The translations under genes and the position numbers were made by a program. A DNA stretch of 5,468 nt. It comes from Candidatus Zixiibacteriota bacterium (lineage in GTDB: Bacteria; Zixibacteria; MSB-5A5; WJJR01). The notes beneath the pieces are model-generated. The model did no database searches and was not told where the DNA came from. It saw nothing but the letters and a program-made list of their open reading frames with translations. Positions 1 to 5,468 of the stretch are shown in pieces (positions within the stretch are counted from its first letter, which is position 1; each line of letters begins with the position of its first letter). The stretch spans positions 1-5,468 of the forward strand of contig JAGVEK010000388.1 of the NCBI GenBank assembly GCA_020058315.1. Reading direction: 5' to 3'.

Positions 1-3000
1 ATGTGTGCTCTTCCCACAGGGGCATGGGACCAATCCAGGGCAGAGTACCTCGAACTGCGCATGGCCGTTGCCTCGAAGAAACAGGATTCGGCAAAGGGGC
101 GCCTGCACATCGACCTTGGGCGCATCACCGAGGATGTGAATGGAAACGGCAGGCTTGACACCGAGGACGGGATTGTCACGGGACTGAGGAATGGTCTGCT
201 TGACGAGGGTGAGGACCGGGGGCTGGATACCATTCCCGACGAGCGCGAAATCGGACCGGACAGCGCGGCGTACGATCCAAGTCTCAATCCCGACCCCGCC
301 GGCGACAACTGGGCCGATCCGGTCAGGGGCGCCGATTATGATCACATCAATGGCACCGAGAAGAACGCGAGCGATGCCAATCATTACGGAATCCCTGATA
401 CTGAGGATATCGGCGGCCCATCCGAGACCGACTATGTGAACTCCTATTTCTCCTTCAATGTCGACCTGGACAATCCCAAATCGTTCAAGGTCGACTCGTC
501 TGGCCTTCGTTCGCGTGATGTCACAGGCTATGCGGACTCACTCGAGTGGATTACCTATCGAATCCCGCTCTGGGACTACGCAGCCAGACTTGGATCATCT
601 CTAGATTCAAATGACATCCAGTTTGCGCGCATCTGGATGGACGGCGCCGGTCAGGATGTGCGCGTCTACATTGCGGCCATCAGTCTGGTGCAAAACACCT
701 GGAAAGCATCGGTCGACAGCCTGACTGCCCGGACCGACACTCTTGGTGTGAAGAGATTCGGCGTGGCTGTGAAGAACACGGAGGAGAACCGCGACTACAG
801 CCCCCCTCCCGGTGTCGGAGGGTTTGTCGATGCCAACGGTGTCCGGGAGAAAGAGCAGTCGCTGATTCTAACCTACTCAAACTTCAGGCCGGGTGATTCC
901 GGTCACGCCAGGCTTGCATCCTCGGTGGCGCAGGACTTCACGGGCTACCGCCAGCTCACGTTGTTTGTTCGCGGTAACGAAACCGCTGATACGAACAGGC
1001 GCTACTACTTTCGGTTCGGCCAGGACGAGAGGAATTACTATTACTACAGCGAAGTCCTCGACTACAACCGTTATCGGGCTGAGTCCGGCTGGCAATCCAT
1101 GGTGGTGGATCTGGACCGCGCGACCGTTGTCAAGGAAGCTGAACGCCAGAGGCTGCTGAAGAGCGGCAGAACCGACACGCTCAACGTCTTCGATTCCACG
1201 TCCCACATCGGTGTGCGCGGCCTGCCCAGCCTTTCGCGGATTGGCTACATGGAAATCGGAGTGGTGCGTGGCGGAGCGGAGGGTGATCCGCCGGACTCCG
1301 GCGAAGTCTGGTTTGACGAGCTGCGCCTGGACGGTGTCCGCAAGGATCAGGGCACGGCCGCCCGCGCCACCCTGACAACCCAGCTTGCCGACCTAATGGG
1401 ATTTACGGCCAATGTCACCGCTAGGAACTATGCTTTCAGGACGCTGAATGAAGGTCGTTCCGGCAGCCTGCTTAATTCAGCCAGCCAGTTGAATACGGCG
1501 GTCAACGGCAACGTCAATCTGAGCAAGTTCATTCCCGAGTCCTGGGGCTTCAGCCTGCCGGTGTCGCTGAGTTACTCAAGAGATATTGCCACACCCAAAC
1601 TACTCACCGGATCGGATGTCGTTTTGAATCGCACGATGCAGGACTCCCTGCAAACAAGAAGGGAAAGCCAGAGCATCAGTACAGCCATCAAATGGGCTCC
1701 TCCCAATGCCCCCGGTTATTTGAAGTACACCCTTTGTGCGCTGGCCGGCAACTTCAACGTCAGCCGTCAGGTGGGCCGGTCACCAAATGTGCCCAGCGAC
1801 AAGAGTGAGAACTACAATGCCGGCGCCACGTACGCGTTGCAATTCAAGAACCGGGGCACATTCTCGCCTTTGAGCTGGACTCGCTTCCTTCTGGTCCCGC
1901 GAAGCCTCCATGGCACAAAGTTCTCCGTGCTCCCAACGACGTTCTCGGCCGGTGGCAACTACGCCCGCACGCATCAAACGAGCGTCAATAGCAACAACGA
2001 CACGACGCGCATCGATTCCCGGTTGTTTTCAGGCAACGCAAAAATCGGTTTGGCGCCGATTCCCGCTCTCACGGCGTCGTGGGACATGACCACCTCCCGC
2101 AATCTGAGCAATCCCCGCGACGTGAACCTGGCGTTCAATCCCAAGGAATTTCAGCTTGGCACCGAACAGAGTTTCAGACAGAGGGTATCAGCCGACTACA
2201 GACCTTTCGTGATCCCATTCCTGACCCATTCGTTTGCCTACTCCGCCGATTTCAGTGACCAGATCGAGAATGTCACCGTGACGAACAGAGTGGGCATCCC
2301 CAACGGATCGTCCATTCCCGGAGACTGGGGGATTTCGGTGACCTCCAGGGTTCCATCTCACAACGTGCAACTCAACAGGCAATATTCTGCCAATGGCACT
2401 CTTGATGTGGCCAAGGTGTGGACATTTCTCGGTCGCAAGGAGGTCAAGCGCAGCTCTGCAAAACCGGCCAGGACGAAATCAGACACCAAGAAATCGGGTC
2501 CCGGCAAAGAGGGCACCAAGAAGGGTCTCGAGAAGGATTTGGAGTCGGACCTGAAGGGGGACTCCAGACTCCCGTCGATCCAGGAGACTCAGCCATCCGG
2601 AGGTCAGCCGCGTGCGGACGGCCCAATCGCCGGCTCGCAGTTCGAAGACCAGCGCCCGCCAACCCCCCAGGAACCTGGAAAGAGCGGCCTCTATGGTCCG
2701 CCCACCCCAGACACGACACGGAAAGAGAAGACAGATCGTGCCCACGGCGGAGTGTTCGGTCCCGTCATTATCTGGCGGAGATTTCTCGATGGTCTTGGCT
2801 GGATCACAACGCCGATTGCCCCGCTGTCTGTCACTTACTCTCACAGCGATGCAATCACTCAGAACAGCCTTCGGGAGCGCCCGGGCTTGGGATTCCAATT
2901 CGGATTTGCGACAGACACCAGCCAATTGCCTCCGGTCGTGGTCACCTCCTCATCGCCCGGCAGGGTTCCTACCCGCAGCGGCAGTGACAGGATCGATGTC

Positions 3001-3726
3001 AAGAACAGCCTGAAGCTTGGGAATATCCTGACCATCGGCAACAGCTACGGCTGGTCGATGAGCAGGCGGCAGCAGAGCGGCAGCAGCAACTACACATTCA
3101 GTAGGTCCTTTCCGGTACTGTCAACGTCATTCGAGCGGCTCGAACGCATCACTCCGGTCGGGTGGATCTTCACGAATGCATCCATCCGTACCGCCTACAA
3201 TCACAAATACGACGAGGCCGGAAACGGAGACAAGCGGAGCCCCATCTATTGGACAAGCAAATCCTGGTCCTCTGGGTTTTCGCCGCTGGTCAGCGTGAGT
3301 GGGACAATCCACAAGACCATCCGTTGCGGTTTCTCAATGACGGACACAAAATCCCACAGCGAGCAAAATCAGAAACAGAGCCGGCCGACGGATGCCCACT
3401 CCACCACTTGGGATGTCAATCTGGACTACTCATTCAGCTCCCCCAAAGGAATTCCGATCCCACTGCTGCGCGGCATCCGTTTGAAATCGCAAATGACCAT
3501 GTCGGTAAGAGTCTCCGGCAAGTCCAATCAATCCTTCATTGTCGACACGAGCGGGGTTTCCCGTCCCGTGGAGCAGAGTTCAGACCTGAGTGTATCCCCT
3601 CAGGCCAATTATTCGTTCTCCACACGAGTCAAAGGCGGCTTCACTGCCCAGTGGAGCGACAGCAAGTCGAACGGGCGAAAGAACCACACCCGCTCCCTCG
3701 CACTCTGGGCCGAATTCACGTTCTGA
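1..3726 (+). CDS. sprA: SprA-type T9SS outer-membrane translocon, C-terminal part (5' truncated)
   Basis: SprA is the very large outer-membrane barrel through which type IX secretion cargo leaves the periplasm; family members usually exceed 2000 residues, so these 1241 residues are roughly the C-terminal half. The ATG at base 1 is probably internal, since the first residues already lie inside the conserved 'AEYLELR...IDLG' segment. Visible landmarks: an Asp-rich loop region (residues 44-140), the family segment FARIWMDG...LVQNTW (208-236), a tyrosine cluster (346-349), and GEVWFDELRLDG (434-445). From about residue 455 to the end come alternating, aromatic-rich amphipathic stretches typical of barrel strands, interrupted by a Lys/Pro-rich insert (812-917). 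The chain ends AEFTF, a C-terminal aromatic residue as expected for barrel assembly by BAM. TGA stop at 3724-3726. The identification rests on remembered family motifs, not on an alignment. The phylum is uncertain. Confidence 0.88.
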   Translation: MCALPTGAWDQSRAEYLELRMAVASKKQDSAKGRLHIDLGRITEDVNGNGRLDTEDGIVTGLRNGLLDEGEDRGLDTIPDEREIGPDSAAYDPSLNPDPAGDNWADPVRGADYDHINGTEKNASDANHYGIPDTEDIGGPSETDYVNSYFSFNVDLDNPKSFKVDSSGLRSRDVTGYADSLEWITYRIPLWDYAARLGSSLDSNDIQFARIWMDGAGQDVRVYIAAISLVQNTWKASVDSLTARTDTLGVKRFGVAVKNTEENRDYSPPPGVGGFVDANGVREKEQSLILTYSNFRPGDSGHARLASSVAQDFTGYRQLTLFVRGNETADTNRRYYFRFGQDERNYYYYSEVLDYNRYRAESGWQSMVVDLDRATVVKEAERQRLLKSGRTDTLNVFDSTSHIGVRGLPSLSRIGYMEIGVVRGGAEGDPPDSGEVWFDELRLDGVRKDQGTAARATLTTQLADLMGFTANVTARNYAFRTLNEGRSGSLLNSASQLNTAVNGNVNLSKFIPESWGFSLPVSLSYSRDIATPKLLTGSDVVLNRTMQDSLQTRRESQSISTAIKWAPPNAPGYLKYTLCALAGNFNVSRQVGRSPNVPSDKSENYNAGATYALQFKNRGTFSPLSWTRFLLVPRSLHGTKFSVLPTTFSAGGNYARTHQTSVNSNNDTTRIDSRLFSGNAKIGLAPIPALTASWDMTTSRNLSNPRDVNLAFNPKEFQLGTEQSFRQRVSADYRPFVIPFLTHSFAYSADFSDQIENVTVTNRVGIPNGSSIPGDWGISVTSRVPSHNVQLNRQYSANGTLDVAKVWTFLGRKEVKRSSAKPARTKSDTKKSGPGKEGTKKGLEKDLESDLKGDSRLPSIQETQPSGGQPRADGPIAGSQFEDQRPPTPQEPGKSGLYGPPTPDTTRKEKTDRAHGGVFGPVIIWRRFLDGLGWITTPIAPLSVTYSHSDAITQNSLRERPGLGFQFGFATDTSQLPPVVVTSSSPGRVPTRSGSDRIDVKNSLKLGNILTIGNSYGWSMSRRQQSGSSNYTFSRSFPVLSTSFERLERITPVGWIFTNASIRTAYNHKYDEAGNGDKRSPIYWTSKSWSSGFSPLVSVSGTIHKTIRCGFSMTDTKSHSEQNQKQSRPTDAHSTTWDVNLDYSFSSPKGIPIPLLRGIRLKSQMTMSVRVSGKSNQSFIVDTSGVSRPVEQSSDLSVSPQANYSFSTRVKGGFTAQWSDSKSNGRKNHTRSLALWAEFTF
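133..168 (+). other. EF-hand/dockerin-like calcium-binding loop within SprA
   Basis: Residues 45-56 of the visible SprA part read DVNGNGRLDTED. Asp45, Asn47, Asn49, Asp53 and Asp56 fall on positions 1, 3, 5, 9 and 12 of a canonical 12-residue calcium loop, with Gly50 at position 6 and Leu52 at position 8. A second acidic 'NGLLDEGED' stretch follows at residues 64-72, and more Asp/Asn-rich sequence continues to about residue 140. Calcium binding is inferred from the pattern alone; flanking EF-hand helices are not evident, so a dockerin-like or thrombospondin-type-3-like loop is the closer analogy. Confidence 0.5.
2434..2751 (+). other. Lys/Pro-rich low-complexity insert within the SprA barrel
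   Basis: Residues 812-917 of the SprA part break the strand-like pattern. The first half is strongly basic with many Lys, Ser and Gly residues (for example KSDTKKSGPGKEGTKKG), followed by a Glu/Asp-Lys stretch and then a Pro/Gln/Gly-rich part with repeated 'PPTP' (PPTPQEP and PPTPDTT). Hydrophobic, strand-like sequence resumes at VFGPVIIWRR. It is probably a disordered loop between strands. The side of the membrane it faces cannot be told from sequence. The reading frame stays open with normal flanks, so it is not a frameshift artefact. Confidence 0.6.
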
Positions 3727-3782
3727 GAGATTCTGTCGATGCAGTGCCCTTGCTCATGACGACAGTCTGACTGCACGGGTGC

Positions 3783-3832
3783 CACGGACAAGGAGGACCG
3801 AGCGGCTTTTTGCTCGATCCTCCTTGTCCGTG
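3783..3832. repeat. 21-bp inverted repeat (long hairpin) downstream of sprA
   Basis: The left arm at 3783-3803 and right arm at 3812-3832 are reverse complements at 20 of 21 positions; the one difference is C3799 against an A where G is expected. The 8-base loop (3804-3811) contains five T. It lies 56 bases after the sprA stop. The stem could stop or slow transcription, or protect the 3' end of the sprA mRNA. The T-run is in the loop rather than after the stem, so it is not a standard intrinsic terminator. The arm sequence belongs to the same Thr-Asp/Glu-codon-like tract that continues to 3860, which suggests a dispersed intergenic repeat. Confidence 0.8.
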
Positions 3833-3860
3833 TCTTCTGCATCCGTGGCCTCTGTGTCTC
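3813..3860 (-). repeat. Degenerate tandem tract reading Thr-Glu/Asp-x on the minus strand
   Basis: Read on the minus strand from 3858 downwards, the codons give D-T-E-A-T-D-A-E-D-T-D-K-E-D-R, a loose roughly 9-base periodicity of ACx-GAx-xxx. The same codons (T-D-K-E-D-R) appear on the plus strand in the left hairpin arm at 3785-3802. I recall similar 'TEDTEDTE' tracts recurring between genes in several FCB/PVC-type genomes, where they are often miscalled as short proteins. The lack of any start signal or protein context argues for a non-coding repeat. Confidence 0.5.
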
Positions 3861-3929
3861 ATGGGCAAGATGCCCATGCCACCAGGAACTGGACGCCCCG
3901 GCGTTGGTGGCACGGGCATCCTGCCCGTG
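3860..3929. repeat. Nested palindrome: 25-bp imperfect inverted repeat made of two smaller hairpins
   Basis: The arms at 3860-3884 and 3905-3929 are reverse complements at 22 of 25 positions, around a 20-base GC-rich spacer (3885-3904). Each arm is itself a hairpin: 3861-3877 (6-bp stem ATGGGC, 5-base loop) and 3911-3929 (7-bp stem CACGGGC, 5-base loop). All three arm differences are transitions, and each leaves a G-U pair in RNA from one strand or the other. The segment can therefore fold as one long hairpin or as two short ones. Translated, the arms give GHGQDAHAT or GTGILPV-like peptides, a signature I associate with dispersed intergenic repeats in planctomycete and FCB-type genomes. Function is unknown. 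Confidence 0.75.
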
Positions 3930-3971
3930 GCCCCCGCGCAAAGTCCCGAATCTTGGCGAAGAAATGTGGCG

Positions 3972-3985
3972 CCCGCCGCGGCGGG
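3972..3985. repeat. Perfect 14-bp GC palindrome
   Basis: The sequence CCCGCCGCGGCGGG equals its own reverse complement. As RNA it could form a 5-bp stem with a CGCG loop. No T-run follows, so it is not a standard terminator. In GC-rich DNA it may be chance, or it may be an operator-type site; it lies 133 bases before the QC start. Confidence 0.35.
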
Positions 3986-4101
3986 AGCTTATCCGTGGCA
4001 CCCTCATCTGAGCTTGGTTCTTTCAAGACGTCGCCGCACCCTCGAACGTCGGCGCTTCCATCCCAGCCGGCCATGATCACTATGGCGTGTCGGACATTTC
4101 C

Positions 4102-4106
4102 GAGGT
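4102..4106 (+). promoter_or_regulatory. Probable ribosome binding site of the QC lipoprotein gene
   Basis: GAGGT lies 11 bases before the ATG at 4118. The spacing is a little long but usable. It helps choose 4118 over the in-frame ATGs at 4073 and 4082, whose added residues would sit in front of an otherwise well-formed lipoprotein signal peptide. Confidence 0.4.
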
Positions 4107-4117
4107 ATCATCAGAAC

Positions 4118-5020
4118 ATGTCTCCAGGCCATCGCCGCTGGATCTACGGCTGTATCACCGCTGCCATCTGGCTGTCTGCCTGCTCCAAGCCAGAGCCGGT
4201 TTTCGACGGCGACCGTGCATTCGCTGATCTCGTCAGACAGACGGAGTTCAGCCCGCGTGTGCCGGGGACGGTTGGGCACGACCGATGTGGCGAATGGCTG
4301 CGTGTGCAACTCGGCGTGCTCGCGGATTCCCTGATTGAACAGTCGTTCAAAGGAAAACCTTTCGGGTATAGCGATTCGATCTCCATGGTCAACTATGTTG
4401 GCCGTTTTGGGACGCGCGCCTCGCGGCGGATCCTCCTCTGCGCCCATTGGGACACCCGTCCCTTCGCCGACATGGATCCCGATTCTGCCAATCGCACCCA
4501 GTCGCTCCCCGGCGCCAATGATGGTGCCTCGGGAGTCGCCGTTCTCCTCGAAGTGGCCCGAGCCCTGCGGGCGCAGGCGCCGTCCATCGGGGTCGATTTG
4601 GCTTTTTTTGATGGCGAAGACGCCGGGCGGTATGGAGACGAGGCTGGTTGGTGTCTCGGGTCACGCCACTTTGCCGCCCACATGTCGGCGAAGTACCAAT
4701 GGGCCATTCTCGTTGACATGGTGGGCGAGCGCGACCTGCAGTTGCTCAAGGAGGGGTACTCTCTTCGGTATGCTGCGCCGCTGGTTGAGAAAGTGTGGAA
4801 GGCGGCTGCGGCTATGGGCGAAACGGCATTCCTGCCGGGACGGGAAGAAGAGATCTTCGACGATCACATGCCGCTTTTGGCCCGCGGTCTGCAGGCCATC
4901 GACATCATCGATATCCGCTACCCCTACTGGCACACATCGCAGGATGCCCCCGACAAATGCGCCCCGGCGTCACTCGCCACGGTCGGACGCGTCCTGCTCC
5001 GCGTTGTGTATTCTGAGTGA
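4118..5020 (+). CDS. M28-family lipoprotein, probable glutaminyl-peptide cyclotransferase (QC)
   Basis: This 300-residue protein is complete. Residues 1-22 form a lipoprotein signal: basic start (GHRRW), hydrophobic core, lipobox LSAC with Cys22 as the lipidated residue, so it is membrane-anchored and faces the periplasm. The M28/QC fold residues are all visible: HWD (His110, Asp112), NDGASG (Asp135, metal ligand), DGED (Glu167 catalytic, Asp168 metal ligand), LVDMVG (Asp200), DDH (249-250) and YWHT (His272, metal ligand). The block AHWDTRPFADMDPD, then GANDGASG and YPYWHTSQDAPDKC, matches my memory of bacterial QCs better than aminopeptidases. QC turns N-terminal glutamine into pyroglutamate. 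Asp168 stands where animal QC has Glu; bacterial relatives often have GED here. Start 4118 was chosen from the signal peptide and GAGGT at 4102. An M28 aminopeptidase cannot be excluded from the motifs alone. The next gene follows after 3 bases. Confidence 0.85.
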   Translation: MSPGHRRWIYGCITAAIWLSACSKPEPVFDGDRAFADLVRQTEFSPRVPGTVGHDRCGEWLRVQLGVLADSLIEQSFKGKPFGYSDSISMVNYVGRFGTRASRRILLCAHWDTRPFADMDPDSANRTQSLPGANDGASGVAVLLEVARALRAQAPSIGVDLAFFDGEDAGRYGDEAGWCLGSRHFAAHMSAKYQWAILVDMVGERDLQLLKEGYSLRYAAPLVEKVWKAAAAMGETAFLPGREEEIFDDHMPLLARGLQAIDIIDIRYPYWHTSQDAPDKCAPASLATVGRVLLRVVYSE

Positions 5021-5023
5021 ACC

Positions 5024-5468
5024 ATGGAGCCTGAACCCCCGCTCGAAGAAGACCACGTGCCGCCTCCCCATGCCGCGGGCGCCTATGGATTCTCCCGCAA
5101 TGAGTTGCGCGCTCTCGTGGTCTTCGGCCTTCTCGCAGGGGGATGGACCATCTACCAGTGGCTCGAACGTCGCTCTTCCGGGCAGGTTCCTTCTTGGATC
5201 ATTGAGGATGTTCAGGTCGGCCCTTCTTCCGTGGGTGACTCCACGGGACAAGTGCGGCACGTTTCTTCAGCTCCCGCAGCGCGCCGCGCACCGCGCGTTG
5301 AGCGGACCGATGGGAGGGATCCCGGCCACGTGCTGGTCGACCTCAACGCCGCGGGCCGCCGGGAGCTGATGCGTCTCCCAGGGATCGGACCTGAACTGGC
5401 ATCACGCATCATCGCAGAACGAGAGAAAAACGGACCGTATGCCAGCCTCCTGGATTTCCAGCGGGTGC
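5024..5468 (+). CDS. Membrane-anchored helix-hairpin-helix (ComEA-like) protein, 3' truncated
   Basis: 148 residues are visible before the window ends. The N-terminus is acidic and proline-rich (MEPEPPLEEDHVPPP), followed by one hydrophobic segment at about residues 28-47 (LRALVVFGLLAGGWTIYQWL) that should anchor it in the inner membrane. A polar linker of some 50 residues follows, with no sign of the SLBB domain found in Bacillus ComEA. Then comes the helix-hairpin-helix domain: VDLNAAGRRELMRLPGIGP (105-123) with the LPGIGPELA hairpin at 118-126, then RIIAEREKNGPYASLLDFQRV. Such domains bind DNA backbone without sequence specificity; in ComEA they hold incoming DNA during natural transformation. 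The ATG at 5024 is 3 bases after the QC stop with only GAGTGA upstream, so translational coupling is likely. Many HhH proteins of this shape have no tested role, so competence is inference. Confidence 0.82.
   Translation, partial: MEPEPPLEEDHVPPPHAAGAYGFSRNELRALVVFGLLAGGWTIYQWLERRSSGQVPSWIIEDVQVGPSSVGDSTGQVRHVSSAPAARRAPRVERTDGRDPGHVLVDLNAAGRRELMRLPGIGPELASRIIAEREKNGPYASLLDFQRV

Larger units (their letters stand above)
3727..4117. other. Repeat-rich non-coding spacer between sprA and the QC gene
   Basis: This 391-base spacer has no convincing gene. Several frames are open through it on both strands, but their translations are those of the inverted repeats read in different frames (GHGQDAHAT, GILPV and similar), not protein-like sequence. 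It contains two adjacent repeat elements (3783-3860 and 3860-3929) and a short GC palindrome (3972-3985). From 3990 to 4100 I see no further structure and no clear sigma-70-type promoter. The QC promoter, if there is one, should lie here. Confidence 0.75.

Noticed and set aside
2418..3013. Long alternative frames on both strands opposite or within the sprA Lys/Pro-rich insert.
   Set aside because: They are frame shadows of a GC-rich coding region. The SprA frame is continuous through this stretch and family-like on both sides.
3783..3832. Standard intrinsic terminator for sprA.
   Set aside because: The stem is strong, but no T-run follows it; the T-run is inside the loop. A role in termination remains possible but is not shown.
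4028..4063. Imperfect direct repeat of ACGTCGCCGC and ACGTCGGCGC, 18 bases apart.
   Set aside because: Similarity drops off after ten bases, and short GC-rich matches like this are common by chance.
3609..4080. Open frames on both strands across the spacer with peptides such as GHGQDARAT, MGILPM and GTGILPV.
   Set aside because: All are translations of the same palindromic repeats, appear in several frames and on both strands, and have no protein-like flanks.
4106..4111. TATCAT resembling a -10 promoter box.
   Set aside because: It is only 6 bases before the QC start codon, would leave almost no leader, and has no convincing -35 partner.
3590..4117. The QC reading frame is open upstream to an ATG at 3590, which would add 176 residues to the N-terminus.
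   Set aside because: The extension overlaps the end of sprA and then translates the inverted repeats. It would bury a well-formed lipoprotein signal peptide that begins at 4118.
4073..4117. Alternative in-frame QC starts at 4073 and 4082.
   Set aside because: They would lengthen the n-region of the signal peptide without a better ribosome site; 4118 gives a standard 21-residue signal before the lipobox Cys.
4335..5369. A 344-codon open frame on the + strand overlapping the QC and HhH genes.
   Set aside because: It is an Arg/Ser/Pro-rich shadow frame. The QC catalytic motifs and the HhH motif are in other frames covering the same bases.

Overview
The window holds the 3' part of one very large gene, a 391-base non-coding spacer rich in repeats, one complete medium-sized gene, and the start of a third. 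All three genes are on the + strand. The large gene encodes the C-terminal 1241 residues of a SprA-type outer-membrane protein, the translocon barrel of the type IX secretion system (T9SS, gliding motility/secretion). SprA restricts the host to Bacteroidota and related FCB-type lineages. The fairly GC-rich codon usage, the aspartate-rich 'NGxLDxGED' loops and the style of the spacer repeats fit a non-Bacteroidota member (for example Zixibacteria, Gemmatimonadota, Latescibacterota or Eisenbacteria) better than a typical Bacteroidota genome. This placement is inference; no rRNA or other phylogenetic marker is present.

Layout: 1-3726 sprA (5' end outside the window; it ends in a typical barrel-terminal phenylalanine). 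3727-4117 is a spacer with two different repeat elements side by side: a 21-bp inverted repeat running into an Asp/Thr/Glu-codon-like tract (3783-3860), then a nested 'palindrome of palindromes' (3860-3929), and further on a 14-bp perfect palindrome (3972-3985). 4118-5020 encodes a lipoprotein of the M28/glutaminyl-peptide cyclotransferase (QC) family. 5024-5468 starts a membrane-anchored helix-hairpin-helix (ComEA-like) protein that runs off the window end.

How the genes may work together: SprA exports proteins that first cross the inner membrane by Sec. In Bacteroidota, glutaminyl cyclase caps N-terminal glutamine of such exported proteins as pyroglutamate. A predicted lipoprotein QC directly downstream of sprA is therefore functionally suggestive, but the repeat-filled spacer argues against a simple shared operon. 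The QC and ComEA-like genes are 3 bases apart and are probably co-transcribed and translationally coupled. No CRISPR array, tRNA, rRNA, transposase or phage gene was seen. I did not find a clearly new multi-gene system; the most unusual material is the spacer repeats and the features inside SprA.
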